DNA of 64,000 nucleotides from Malachius bipustulatus (Eukaryota; Arthropoda; Insecta; Coleoptera; Melyridae): positions 30,636,268 through 30,700,267 of the forward strand of contig OU342639.1 in NCBI GenBank assembly GCA_910589415.1, written 5' to 3'. Position 1 is the first letter of the stretch. Each line of letters starts with the position of its first letter. The notes beneath the pieces were generated by a model. That model was not told the DNA's origin. It did not search any database and saw nothing but the letters and a program-made list of their open reading frames with translations. Below are positions 22,465 through 42,534 of this stretch, one piece after another. The position numbers and the translations under genes were made by a program.

Positions 22465-24340
22465 TGGAATATTTCGGATTACTTCCACCAGAATCAAGGA
22501 AAACTGAGTCAGACATTAGAAGATATCATCCCCGATTTCCCAGGTACATACAATATGCCCAGTTTTGATAAGCTCTTGATGTGCTTATATGCGAGATTGG
22601 GGGAGTTATGTGTTGACTCGCGACCTGCCGTTCGGAAATCATCCGGCCAGACACTCTTCTCGACCATTTATGCACATGGTAATCTCCTAAAACAGATCAC
22701 GTGGCAAGCGGTACTCTGGCAAGTTCTGTTTCCTTTACTCGATAAAGTGAAGACTCTATCGAATTTGGCCAGCAGTGAGAAAGTAGATGCCGGTGGGAAT
22801 ATTCTGATACATCACACACGAAATACTGCTCAGAAGCAGTGGGCCGAGACTCAAGTGTTAACTCTCTCTGGTGTCGCGAGAGTTTCCAACACTAAAAGGC
22901 AACTCTTACAAGCTTTAGGAGATTTTCCTAGAGCTTGGTACATTCTTTTAGAATTCATAGAATATGCTGCTTTAAGCAAAAACCCACGAAGTATCAATTG
23001 CAGCTTTGAAATCTTTCCTCGAGATCCTGTTCCAGAATAAAAGTCAAGATAGTGCAAAAACGGCGCAGGATGATAAAGAAATTTGGATGGTGGCTTGGAA
23101 GGTCTGGCTAAAAATTGGTTCCGAGGTGACCATTCCACACTTGGAAACCATCGCTGGCGAAGAACCGTACATACCGGGACAGGCTTACTTGACTGCACTC
23201 ATTCAAATATTCCCCAGCATATTTCAGCACATTAAGAGTAATTTCACTTTGGATGCCTTGAAGCAGTTAGGAACTGTGCTCACCAATGCTGTCAGCCTGC
23301 CGGCAAACGGAGACAGCACGCCGTACATTATAACAACTTCAGATTTGAGTTTGACTCATCTCCACGACAGCATCTTGAACACCATGGAATACGTCCAGAA
23401 GGAGTTTTGCTGAAGAACAACAATGCCAGTAATAAAATGTTGCCCGAATTATTCAAATTGTTGGTTTGGTATTTTCCAAGTTCAATGTGAGCCTCCAACT
23501 TTTGGTTCATTCGAGGTGAAGCATCAAAAGCTTGTCGATTGGGTGACGATGAATTACGTCCCATTTGGGGAGAGGGCAGTGTCGATGTGTGTCAAGTTGT
23601 ACGAGAAGACGGCCGAATATCCGGAAGTGATCGGTGCCAACATATTGTGCGACATTATTGTCATGTTGCATACGCCTTTGGCTTTGAAATATTGTAGTGC
23701 CGAGTAGTATTTGGAAGTTGGCAGCAAGCAGTTTAATTTAACAAAACAGAAAATAATCTTCGTTCTCAGACCTGGTCTTAAGGTCGCAAGGACTCATGGA
23801 AATCAGTTTGAATCGAAGTGGGATGAACTGTCTGCCACCCTAAACGACTTTCTTTTCCCAAAAGTGTAAGTGATCGGTCATGTAATGTTTCTCTCAATCT
23901 TCTAAATAAAGAAATGTTTTGCAGTTGTTCTCCACCCGATAAAAATTTAGACGATTTAATGTCGGATGAAACAATGGATTGTCAGTTAATTGAACTGCTC
24001 ACACAAGAAGTCCTGCCATATTCAAACTGCATTCCTAAAGACTTTATATTGCAAGTGGTGATTTTATTGAATAAGGGTTCGATTCATTCGGCGACTAACG
24101 TGAAAGCTGACACCGAGGCCGAGTTGACGTTGAGAGAAGAATTTGCAAAGACTTGTTTTGAGACTTTACTGCAATTTTCGTTGATAGGAGGAGAAAACAA
24201 GTCAGTTATGTTGGGAAATGATGAAAATATAGCAGCATCGCTGGTCAGCTGGCTGTTACCTCTCTCTTACAGAGATTTCAGGAAGTGCTGAAAAAGTATA
24301 CCGAAGATGAAAAGCTTAGTGGGAAGTGTCCATTACCGAG
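22465..24340 (+). pseudogene. MON2: MON2 homologue fragment with frameshifts
   Basis: Codes for the C-terminal third of MON2, a Sec7/BIG-related HEAT-repeat regulator of Golgi-endosome traffic. An acceptor (tttttcag) precedes [20 protein letters not shown]. Highly conserved blocks follow: [66 protein letters not shown], then IPKDFILQVVILLNKGSIHS, LREEFAKTCFETLLQFS and [15 protein letters not shown] up to a donor at 24341. Breaks: an extra base near 22982, a lost base near 23404, another shift near 23466, a TAG (23705-23707) where a Trp is usual, and a shift near 24240-24280. A 58-bp intron (about 23868-23925) is retained, so this is a DNA-level copy, not a retrocopy. The remaining 3' exons and all 5' exons are absent. 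Assembly indels in a real gene are possible. Confidence 0.8.
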
Positions 24341-24775
24341 GTAACATTTTTAATTTTTTTTTTCCAAGTGATCAGTAGTTGATTGTATTTTATTTTTAGA
24401 AGGATCTGGACCTAGGTCAAATGTACTTCTAAAATCGCCGGTGTACTTAATGTCAACCTGCTTTAATCGCATCTCTAGTTTTTGTGACCTAAATGCCAGC
24501 TCCTTAACTGATATATTGCGGGTTGCTGATTGGAATTTTTAGATACTGCCATGTTTTTTATTTATTTGTTTTTTTTATTCCTTGGGTGGGGTGAGGGTTA
24601 TGAATAACTTTCTTTTCTTCGATCCCTTACTTGCTTTCTATATTGTTAAATATTTTATAATAGATAGATAGTGTAACTATTTTAATGGTATGATGTTTTT
24701 GTCTGCACATATAATTACTAATCTTTAGATATTGTTCTGTTATTGGATTTGTTGTAAATCTGTTAGGCAATAAAC

Positions 24776-24806
<31 letters not shown>

Positions 24807-25945
24807 AGAAATATTAATTAATTTTACCATTTTCAACTTTGGCAGATTAACGAAGCAGAAATTAACTCGATTACTTTGATTTAAAAAAAATAATAATAAA
24901 TTATTAGATAATCCTCCTATTTAATAAAAAAAAAAAAAAATGTTTTGTCAATCTGCCAAAGTGAAAAATATAAAATTGTCAAAGTATTTAGGTATTTAGA
25001 CCTACTATGTTATTACTTATTTCTGGTTATAGATAAAATGAATTTTATGCAGGTGACTATTAAAATGCGCGCTATTAAAATCTCTAAAGCGAGTAACTTT
25101 TAGGGTGACAATCAAAATAACTTTTTTTTTTCGCAATAATGATGCACCTTTAATATTTTAAAATAAAAAGCGAGATAGCGTTGATGGTAAAATATGTAGT
25201 TACATGTTCGCTTACACGATCAACATGACGTACGTGGCGCCCTCTATAAAATACGCCGAAACAGACACATAATTATGATTCCTCGTACCGCAAAACGTCA
25301 ACTCCCAAATTTTGACTTCATTGCGTTTAAAATCTTTCGAGTTATTCCAAAATATAAATTTTTAAATGTCGACTTTACCAGCCTGTCTCTTTTTTATTAT
25401 CAACAATTGGTTAAAGCAAATATGTCGGATCGTAATATTTCGGAACAAAGAATCTTCCACTTCACCACCGACCATTATTATCGTAAGATTATTGTTCGAA
25501 ATTTTTTCATTGCGAGATGTAAATTTTTTTATTACGTAATTAAGACGAAATAATTTGTTCGAGAATACTGGCAAGAGAGATTCAAAGTATTCAAGATGCG
25601 CCATGGAATGGAACTGTTGTTTTTTATATTTCGGTTTGTTCGCATGTAATAAAAAATAACACATTAAATAATAGAAATAAGGAAATTTCCTTTTATGGCC
25701 ACATCTATGATTACTTTGTCAAGTTATATTTTACAGAGTTAAACGGTAGGGAAAACAATGTGATGGGCTTAAATGTTTATAAAGTTAATCATATATTTGG
25801 AGATCAAAGTATTTCACTGGATAAGTTTCAAATAACATTACAGCAAATGATTTATGGTCAATTATATTCATCTTGAAAAACTGCGAAGTGCTCCAAATTG
25901 TGTAATTCAATTAATTTTTCAACCCAAATAATGTTATTAATTGTT
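24341..25945. other. Non-coding AT-rich stretch
   Basis: No gene recognised; the expected next MON2 exon was not found. Contains an ATT microsatellite (24776-24805). The overlapping open frames at 25275-25664 on both strands have no recognisable domains. Confidence 0.5.
24776..24805. repeat. (ATT)n microsatellite
   Basis: About ten uninterrupted tta/att units. Confidence 0.95.
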
Positions 25946-26200
25946 AATTGGAGCATTGGCCGGAGTAACGTTGTAACTTACCTTTTTACATGAGACTCAA
26001 AAAATGTACCTTGCAACATTATTGAATGGAATGTTTTCATTTGGCGATTCTTAAAACATTGTTTAAATATTATTTAAGGTAAATTAGGCAATCTTTAAAG
26101 CTTTGGTGGAAGTATTCTGCTCATTTAAACCTACTGAATCGAAAAAATGACTCCAAAAAATTATGTAAGTTACAACGTTACTCCGGCCAACGCTTCAATT
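25946..26200. mobile_element. 255-bp inverted-repeat element (MITE-like)
   Basis: Left end aattggagcattggccggag continuing taacgttgtaacttac. The right end is the inverse, gtaagttacaacgttactcc, continuing ggccaacgcttcaatt. The arms are about 36 bp with two mismatches; the interior is AT-rich and non-coding. The termini differ from the TACAGGGTG group, so this is a separate family. Confidence 0.85.
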
Positions 26201-28032
26201 GTTGTTTGTATTATTTTTTGACTTTAGTCTTGGGCATGTATTTTAAAATGCAACTTGGAAAGTAAATTTATTAAAAATAAAAAACCGAATTTTCTACTCA
26301 ATACATGGAGGATTCGATATAAACGCCCCAATTGAACTATATTTTAAAACTATAAGCAAAATTTAGATCAGCTGTCTTTCGGATGGTGCCAGTGTTCTAA
26401 ACTTATTAGGCACTGATACGGAGGTGGAAGCTTGTTCAAAGTTCGATACTGCAGCGCAAGTAGATGGTTGTTGTTGTTCACACCTCAGCTCTCCAGAAAA
26501 ATCCGAATCGTCAAAACAATCACATATCTCGGGTTTATTCAATTTTTAGTAATTTTAGTAATTTTTTTCCACCACAAATCACTTGAATAGAGTCTATTAT
26601 TGATTCTGTGCAGCCCCTGCACAAGTACACTTTACACTCCAATACCTCATGGCGACAAATTTGACTTGTCCAAAAGTCCCCCCACCCTACCTACTGTCTT
26701 CAGTTTTATGAAAAAAATACGAATGTAACGGTTTCAGTACAATCATAATGATATGAAGAACATCGCTGAGTTAGTTACTTTCACCTTTCCCTTCTACATT
26801 ATTTTTGCATGTTCCGTCTCCTGTCTAGTCATCTTTCCGGCTGCATGATTGCCAATAGTTTGTTGTTAACTCGTGTTAATACGCTATAGGCGGTGATAAG
26901 GTAACCTGTGACTGGCAACAGTGCTACATGGGGTGTTGTGTATTATTTTCGACCAATAAAAACTTGAATTTGTTACGTGCACATTGGGAGAGATACAAAA
27001 CTAGTTCAAAATAAAATAAAAATCCCTCCCTCTCATCACTCAAGTCAAATCTCATTATCTCATTTCATTTCTACTGTGATTAGGTACAGATTTAGTATTT
27101 TATAGTTTTAGGACTGAAAGTACCTACTCGGTAATGGCTATAAAATAGAAATCTACAATCATTTACACTTTGTGAACGAACACTTTTAATTAAAAGATAT
27201 ACTAACAGCCACTATCAGCCGGTTAAAAAAGCAACAGGTGTATTACAAAGCTTTTATCAGATCTCTAGATTAACTTTTTAACTCGGCCGATAAAGTTAAC
27301 TGCCCGATTTTTATGGGTCAAACTGGCAAACTGTCGTATTATTTTTTTTAATATTGAGGGAATTTCGATTAGATTTTAGTTTTTATATGTTTATATCCCA
27401 TTTAATTGATAAAATTTTGAATTTGAGTTTTACAGTAATGCAATATTTCAATATTAACTTGTAAAATAACGTTAGAGTGCAAAATAGCAAATTTTACCAA
27501 TAAAAAAAATCAAAGAAACGGTGGTTACTGTCTCCGACTATAAGTATTTGCCGTCCAGTAACAACAATGGTATGTTGGTGTCCACGTTACAAAAACAACG
27601 AACCAGATAAGGCTGATGGGAGTATCTGCACCGATCATTGAACACGTAAATTCTGAGTGGTGATGAACAAAGCTCGCAAGATGCGTAGTTCACGCCTAGC
27701 CTCCGCCTTCTTATAAAAATCGGACAGTAGTAGTAGTGGTAGTTCGTTTCACTGCTCTTTTTAAAAAGCAATTAAACTAATAACTAATTAACAGACTAAT
27801 AACTAAACTAAGGGACTATAGACTAATAACAAGATACTTATTTTTCTACTTATACTAACGATAACACTAATAACAGTTCGGAGAATCTGAAGAAAACTTC
27901 TTAAAACTACCTATATCTAAAACTCCTTAAAAATCTAATTTACTGTTTTTTTGTTTTTGTTCACTCCTGTCCTGTCACTTGGAACACATCCACTTTTTTT
28001 TTTTAAAGGAAGTTACTTATGTTGAATATAAA
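26201..28032. other. Intergenic stretch
   Basis: No gene, RNA or strong repeat recognised. It is the downstream flank of the zinc-finger gene on the minus strand. The small open frame at 27538-27771 has no recognisable domain. Confidence 0.5.
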
Positions 28033-28782
28033 TTAACTTTTTGCTTTAGAATGTTTAAGTTTGTAATGCATAACGAAACCACTTCTATAGACAGTTTTAT
28101 ATCCACATTCGTGACAATTGTATTCTTGTACAACTTTCGCATGCTTAATATTATAATGTGCCTTCAAATTGGATTTGATCTTTGTTTCATAAGAACATAC
28201 CGGACATTTGTACACTGGAGCATCGTTAGCATGTTTTATTTTAAAATGCTTGGTCAAATCACTTTTCCGTTTTGTTTGATAACAACATTCAGTACATTTG
28301 TAACGTCCGTCTTTTAATTTCACACCACAAGAATATTTTACGTGTTTCTTCTTACAATGTCGGACTAAGGAGTTTTTATTTTTGGTTTTGAAACCGCATT
28401 CGTCACAAATATACACTGGAGCATCTTTCGCATGTTTATAGTTTAAATGTCGAGTCAAAGCCTCTTTCCATTTTGTTTGAAAAGAACACGCCGGGCATTT
28501 GAACATTTTTGGATTTAGCTCATGTTGTAAATTATTATGTCGGATCAAATTGGATTTATATCTTGTTTCGTAACCACAATGGTGACAGACGTACACTTGT
28601 GCATCTTTGGCATGACGACGTTCGCCTTTGGGACTTCTGGTTTTACCCCTTTCCCATCCCGGGGAGTGTTTTTCTATGTCTACTGGTTCTTCTTTAAAAT
28701 CCCAATTATCCTCCTCCACTTTAACTTCATTCGCGCCTGGCGAGTCTTCAAGTTCTTCTTTTACTTGAATAGTACTTTCCAT
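28033..28782 (-). CDS. Six-finger C2H2 zinc-finger protein
   Basis: Intact single-exon frame of 249 aa. Residues 1-55 are acidic (VKEELEDSP, VKVEEDNWDFKEEPVD), with two V-K-x-E-type sites of the kind often sumoylated. Six C2H2 fingers follow with C-x2-C-x12-H-x4-H spacing: C66/C69/H82/H87, C96/C99/H112/H117, C126/C129/H142/H147, C163/C166/H179/H184, C193/C196/H209/H214 and C223/C226/H239/H244. Linkers between fingers are mostly HAKDAPVY-type rather than the classical TGEKP. The finger style (CGYETRYKSNLIRH) resembles REST/CTCF-like insect zinc-finger arrays that bind DNA in the nucleus. The specific orthologue and target are unknown. The start is the first ATG and is followed directly by the conserved acidic head. 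It could be a functional intronless gene or a very recent retrocopy; all fingers keep their ligands. Confidence 0.85.
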   Translation of the reverse strand: MESTIQVKEELEDSPGANEVKVEEDNWDFKEEPVDIEKHSPGWERGKTRSPKGERRHAKDAQVYVCHHCGYETRYKSNLIRHNNLQHELNPKMFKCPACSFQTKWKEALTRHLNYKHAKDAPVYICDECGFKTKNKNSLVRHCKKKHVKYSCGVKLKDGRYKCTECCYQTKRKSDLTKHFKIKHANDAPVYKCPVCSYETKIKSNLKAHYNIKHAKVVQEYNCHECGYKTVYRSGFVMHYKLKHSKAKS

Positions 28783-29558
28783 TTTGGTAGTAATAATTTA
28801 AAAAAATTGGTCTTCTTAATAGAACAGTTTTTCAATAAATGATAATGCTACACGTCACAATAGAATTTTCAAATGTTTCAGAAACCAAAGCCGCCTTCGA
28901 TATTTGAATTTAAAATTTCATTTAAATAGGATACGTACGCAACTGTTAACAACTACCTGCCAACAGGTGACAGTGACAGTCAATCAGTTTGACGTAACGA
29001 GAACGGATTACTACGGCGTTCAGAATTCTGAAAATTTTTGCAGTCAACTAATTACAAAAAATGCATTTTATAATAAATGATTTAAAATATAAGAAAATAT
29101 GTTCTAAGAGTGTTGTTTATGCATCGTGAACCCTAGTTAGTGAGTATAATGTCATATTCTCAGCAAATATTTTTGTAAAAATAAACAAGTCATCTTTTGA
29201 AAGCTTATTAAATCTGATGATGGCGTAAATGTGTACCCTTCGCCTTTATACCTACCTTTTGAACGTAGTAAAATTTATTTTAATCGCGGAAATGTAGAAG
29301 TACCAAGGTACCCACAGTACTGTTTCAGCGTATTAGTGTATTTTTTAACAAAAAAATACACTATTGAGGACGACATCACTTTCCAAAAATCACCCAAACT
29401 CATCAAATGTCCACCGATCGTGACCCCCAGATCACGAAAAAGTAGTTTTCCAAAATTCACCTGCCCACGATATATATATATATATTTATATATTTATATA
29501 TATATTTATATATTTATATATTTATATATTTCTCCAAAATCGCGAAATTTCGATTTTA
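28783..29558. other. Upstream flank of the zinc-finger gene
   Basis: No gene recognised. Ends in an AT-rich microsatellite at 29470-29530. Confidence 0.5.
29470..29530. repeat. AT-rich microsatellite (tatattta)n
   Basis: Irregular run of ata/tata/ttata units over about 60 bp, directly before the 650-bp direct repeats. Confidence 0.95.
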
Positions 29559-31000
29559 AAAACGCTCCTGTGGCTTTATCTTTTAAGATTAGTGAACGAA
29601 ATTTTGGGTCCTTGTAAAGCTTGGGAATGACGTTGGATTTTCGTTGAAAAACTTTCCAAAAGTCCCATCACTTCTACAGGGTGTCCCTTCAAAATTCCAG
29701 GTATCCGGTTTTTGTCACCTCATTTCAGGTCGCAGTTTTCAATCTAGGAGACTGAAATTTTTGTGGAAGTAAGATATCCACAAGGAGTGGTCTGGTATTG
29801 CACTTGAGCAAAATCGATCGAGCCGTTTCAAAATGGCGGCCATTTTAATTTTTGGAAAAAGGACTATTTTTTGAACCCCTGTATAAGCTAGATAAAAAAA
29901 GAGTTTTATATCAAATTCACAATATTGGAAGTAAATGACTTGAAATTTAATTTCATGCAACAAAATTTGCATTTTTTCTATTAATAAGCCAGTGGCGTGG
30001 GTAGGAAAAGGGTAAAAATGGCTAAATTTCTCCAACAATTTATGAGCACATTTTTGAAGTAATTAAACTGAAATTTTTACAGTAGACAACTATACTAATA
30101 GACTTAAACCCTTGAGAATTTCAAAAAGTAAATAAGAAAAATGGCGGAGATATTCGATTTTTTTTTACATGATGTTTTTTATAAATTAATTTCTCTAAAT
30201 TTTTAAAAACGCTCCTGTAGCTTCATCTTTCAAGATTAATGAACGAAATTTTTTACTCTTATCAACCTTAGGGCTGACGTTTGATTTTCGTAAAAAACAT
30301 TTTCCTAGAGTTGTGTTACTTCTACAGGATGTCCCTCCGAATTTCAGAAAAAAAACCGTCCGTGAGGCACGGTTTCTGGTCAAAGTTTTCAATCTAGAGC
30401 GCTGAAATTTTTTTGGTAGTAAGATACCCTCAAGTAGTCGTCTGGTACTGTATTTGAGTAAAATAGGTAAAGACATTCCAAAATGGCGGCCTTTTCAATT
30501 TTTGGAAAATGGCTAGATTTTGAACCCCTAAATAGGCAAGATCAAAAACTTTTAAACAAAATTAACAAGATTGGAATAAACTTATTTGAAATTTGAGCTA
30601 ATGCAATACAATTTGCATCATTTCTATTAATAAGCCAGAGGCGTGGGTAGGAAAAGGGTAAAAATGTCTACATTTCTATAAACATTCATGAGCTTATTTT
30701 TGAAGGAATAGAACGGAAATTTTGATAGTAGACAACTATACTAATAGCATATTTAACCTTCAAAAATTTCAAGAAGCAAATATAAAAATGGCGGAGATAT
30801 ATTCGAATATTTTTAAATGATGTTTATTCCTCTAAAATTTCAAACTTTCGGTTTTAAAAACTCTCCTTTCAGTTTTTTCCGAATTTATTAAAGGTAGTGT
30901 AAAAAATAGTATTTTTCAAGTAAAGTTAGCCAGTGGCGGGCATAGGAAAAGGGACAAAATTGTAAAATTTTGCCAATTTTTTTGATTTTTAAATTTAAAA
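29559..31000. repeat. Direct repeats of about 650 bp, two and a partial copy
   Basis: 'aaaacgctcctgt' starts the units at about 29559 and 30206; a diverged third start is near 30859 (steps of about 647 and 651). Units one and two share, in order, a 'ctacagg.tgtccct' word (29675, 30322), 'atggcggcc' (29832, 30483), a 'cagtggcgtgggtaggaaaa'-like stretch (29990, 30636) and 'atggcggagatat' (30141, 30788). The third copy has only the start and a 'cagtggcgggcatagg' word (30935). No coding sequence. The TACAGGGTGTCC-like word inside each unit links the repeats to the fold-back group. Confidence 0.8.
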
Positions 31001-31090
31001 ATCCATTCTAAGGCACGTGTTGAAACGAAATGAAATGAAATTATCACAGAAAATTTTTCACATTAAAGCACTACGCTAACATGACATGAC

Positions 31091-32042
31091 TACCCAAACA
31101 GCACAAAGTAGTCCTATGGACGTCCAATGGACATCCCTCTATGTACCAACGGACGTCCATAGGACGTCCGTTTTTGTCCTATGGACGTCCACTCAGTGTC
31201 CATTTGTCACAACTTTGGACATCCGCAGGATGTCCGTTACCGAACGTCCATAGGATGTCCGTTATCGGACGTCCATAGGAAGTCCGTTATCGGATGTCCA
31301 TAGAGAGTCCGTTATCGGATGTCACAAAGCATTTGCTGATAAATATCTTAGTGAGGAACAAAAGACAGAAAATATTCGATAAGTCCTTGAAATTTAGAGT
31401 GTTGAAAAATCCAATAAATGTGGTGATAGGTATAGGGTATATGCGGTAATTTTCTGTTTTGAAAACAACGTTGATAACGGCTAAAGATACAGGAAAACGA
31501 CTAGGTACTTACCTACTTACGTGTTTCTATTATTAAGTTTTACGTAAAATCTGGTAATTTTCATTGAAAAGTTGTTAATTATATTAGTTTATGATAATAT
31601 TGATAAACTTAATGAAAATATTCGTTTTTGGATTTTTCACAAACTCTAAAAATTAAAGATTCATCGAATTTCTTTCTTTTGTTCACTGTATAATGCAGAT
31701 GTCTTCATATTCACGCTAACAGTCTTGAGTTTGATGGGAATGGCGGAAGTCTTTCCTTGGGACGAATTAATGTATAATGTAGGAATGTGGATTGTGATAG
31801 TGGAAGAATGGAAGATGGGGTGGTTAGCGCGTGCGTGCGCACTTGTGCTGCTATTCTCTTCCTGTCTGCGACAGCACGTCATGCGTAATAGTCAAAAATA
31901 ACTCGATGGACGTACTTTTGTGGACGTACATAGGAAGTCCGTGCGGAGAAGTCCGTAGGACGTCCATTTATTGTCCATGGACCAATGGACGTATAATGGA
32001 TACTCAACGGACGTCCATAGGACACTCAGTGCTATCTGGGTA
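31091..32042. mobile_element. TA-flanked element with GGACGTCC subterminal repeats
   Basis: The left end tacccaaacagcac and the right end gtgctatctgggta are imperfect inverted copies, with TA at both ends (952 bp). Next to each end lie clusters of the palindrome GGACGTCC and variants ('ggacgtccataggacgtccg', ggatgtcc, ggacatcc): about 31124-31323 on the left and 31905-32025 on the right. No transposase is seen in the 580-bp centre, which has only short unrecognised open frames. Probably a non-autonomous DNA transposon whose subterminal motifs would bind a transposase (inference). The superfamily is not determined. Confidence 0.75.
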
Positions 32043-33690
32043 TGGAAAATTTCAAAAAGCCAATAATTTAAAAAGCGGTGAAAATATTCATAATTGAATC
32101 GCATAAAAATACACTATTTCTGCGATTGATGCGCAAGAAGGTTTTTTTATAATCTCATATTTCTTATCTGAATAAATCAACAATAAGTTACAAGTTATTC
32201 GCCTTAAAATAACTATACCGAAGTAATATCACGAATGAAAATTTTCATAGATCTCGTCATAGCGTTACCGTTATGGAGTGTGATACAATTCTCATTCTAG
32301 TTACTAAATTTTCTTTCACTTTAAACTACGCTTAAATAATTGCTTAAAATAGCAGTTAAATTACTTTGGATCCACTTCCGTTGTAGAGACCACCGAGATA
32401 ATGGTTTTTAATTAATGGAAATTATTTTAATTAATAAAATGGAAATTAATGATATTTGTCATTTGTAATTTTTCTAATTACGGTAAAAAAATAAGGTAAA
32501 AATAAGTTCACTGTCAAAACAAAGTGAATCTTAATCCTCGTGCTCGTCCTGGTTAGCTGGTTCCTTGTCTATTTGTCTAAAAGTGAGACTACGAAAAAAA
32601 GAATAGTAGGTATTATTCGTAGGTCTAAGACAAAAAACGCATTCTTCATCTTAATGACTATTGACAAACCAGAATACCGCGCCTATCTCTAAAGGTGTTT
32701 GTCAGTTTGTGTTGGTTTAGCTGCTTTATTAGCTTTTAGAAAGAAATTAATCATGTTGTACTTAAAACTGCGGCAATTGTATGTTGTACTGAAAAATAAA
32801 CGAAAATACCGATTTTAGTACAAATACAGATTTGAACAATAATTTTGTTAGATACTTTCACTTTCACTCATGTGTCATGATACAAACTAAACGAGGATAG
32901 AGTTGCTTTCGATGTTATTTTGTATTTGTTGCAGTAATTTTAATGAGTTTATCGCTCTTGGATGCTACGCTACAATACAACCTACGGTTTTGCAATTACC
33001 TGATTTTTAGAAAACTTGTGGTAAGTTACATCTCTTAGGACTTTTGTTTTTCATGCTTGATTCTCTCACCCACACATCGTACAATTAACCATTTATTTTT
33101 ATCGTCATAAACTAAACAAAAATCGCCAGGCACATAAGTCAAATTAATTACAATTATTGCAACAAATACAATAAACATCGAAATAAAGTACTATAATTCA
33201 CGTTATTATTACTGCCGTGTCGTATGCAGCTGTCTAACGTCTGACGTCACAGGTTGCGCATTGACGTATTATTATAACTCCCTCAGTCCTCAGTAATCAC
33301 TATTCACTAATCACTGCAAGCAAGGTAGCAAAATAAATAGAATGTTGAATGTTAACAATAATTGTAATTTGAGAATTTGACTGACATTGTAATTTGAAGT
33401 CGGTAAATCTGATTATAAAAACTGTTCTGTTATTAAGCTGAATGAAACCTAATCCATTTTTCTTTAGATTGAGAATTTGTGTGCACTGTGCAGTTCACAC
33501 TGTGAACCAAATAAGTGACTAAATAGTGAAATAGTCATGCAGTATCAAGAAGCAATAATATTTGAAGATACGGCGATAATTTCAAAGAGCATCAAAGTTT
33601 TTTTCATAGCTGTGTTCATTGCACTTTTGTTATTGCATTTATATTTATTATTTTAGAACAGTTTGAAGTTGGATAATATAAGAAGTAAAC
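32043..33690. other. Upstream region of U2SURP
   Basis: No coding sequence recognised. It contains the presumed promoter and 5' leader. A perfect CRE-like tgacgtca is at 33242-33249, followed by a partly GC-rich stretch; this is suggestive only. Confidence 0.4.
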
Positions 33691-41371
<7,681 letters not shown>

Positions 41372-41713
41372 AATGGTAGGGACTTGTGGAATTATTTATT
41401 TTTAAATAACTTCGTCAAAAATAAAATATAGTTGCAGTGAATACTCAAATTTCAAAATACTGTTTTCTCAATAACCAAAAAACTTCATTTTGTGAATAAA
41501 TAATTGATAGATATATAAAAGGTCCCTGCAGTTGAACAGGTTCACTTACAACAAAACATTAATGTGTATTTTATGTTTTAGGATTGTGTTAATTTTGAGT
41601 ATTTCTGTGGACTCCTGTAGAGGAGTACTATTGTATGACTAGTGCGAGAAGAACTACCATACAAAGAGAAGAAACTTTATTTACTAAAATTTATTTGAGT
41701 TTTGCTTTATATA

Positions 41714-41902
41714 CAGGCAGGATGGTCCCAAAATGGCGCATATGGATATTACCAGTACCACGACATTCATTGTGAAAAAAGAAACTTTATATCTCGGTAA
41801 CAAAGCCGAGGAAACTATTTTTGTGTTAAATTTTACAATCTTTTTAAACATCCTCTACAACACCCTTTATACCGTATCCGCCATTTCGTTATCTCCCTGT
41901 TT
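41714..41902. mobile_element. Short derivative of the 39182 element
   Basis: Left tacaggcaggatggtcccaa and right cgccatttcgttatctccctg are degenerate inverted ends. The interior (atatctcggtaacaaagccg, catcctctacaacaccc) is the inverse of the left arm of 39182-39821. Lies in the U2SURP 3' flank. Confidence 0.75.
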
Positions 41903-41960
41903 TTATGTATAGTGTTTAAATTTTTTTTTGTATTTTATGGCAACTGCCATACCATGATGT

Positions 41961-42447
41961 TACAGTGTGTCGCGTTTAAGATGAATACATCCCTGTATTT
42001 TTGTTATTTGAAGGAGTTGGGGTTTGAAATTTTGTATAGTCATACTTATGAGACTGTACTGACATTATGAGACTGATGAGCCACACTTTTTTTGATATTC
42101 AACTGAAATTTGATCTTTAAACTCCGCCTACTGTGTCTTCGCGAAGAGGGCGGATTATCAATATTTTGATAATTAGAGTGTCAGAGAAAGTAATAATTTG
42201 ACATTTAATACTACTGTCCTATTATCACAGACTACCATGGCACTCTAATTGCCAAATTAAGAGATACCTACAATTTTCAATTTTTTTTTTCTTGCAAAAT
42301 AACTACTTTTTTCAATATCTCTAACGTGAAGCAAAATATCAATAATTCGCTCTCTTTGCGAAGACGCAGTAACCGACCAAAATTTCGAACCCGGAGTCCT
42401 TCAAATATTGAAAATACAGGGGTGTATTCATCATAAATGTGACATTA
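41961..42447. mobile_element. Fold-back element, about 487 bp
   Basis: Left tacagtgtgtcgcgtttaag followed by atgaatacatccctgta; right tacaggggtgtattcatcat followed by aaatgtgacat, approximately inverted. Inner arms share 'tttgaaggagttggggtt' and 'cccggagtccttcaaat'. Right boundary approximate. Confidence 0.7.
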
Positions 42448-42534
42448 TTGCGACTTTTATTTACAGGTGTACATTTCAGAATTAATTTTTCTTTCACCTG
42501 TAGGTCTTATTCCATAAGAGAAGTGCATACTGTA

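Noticed and set aside
28509..28842. Plus-strand open frames opposite the zinc-finger gene
   Set aside because: Antisense shadows of an intact C2H2 protein with all ligands in place.
33242..33249. TGACGTCA as a proven promoter element of U2SURP
   Set aside because: A single 8-bp match about 450 bp from the start codon is not enough without transcription-start data; mentioned only as context.
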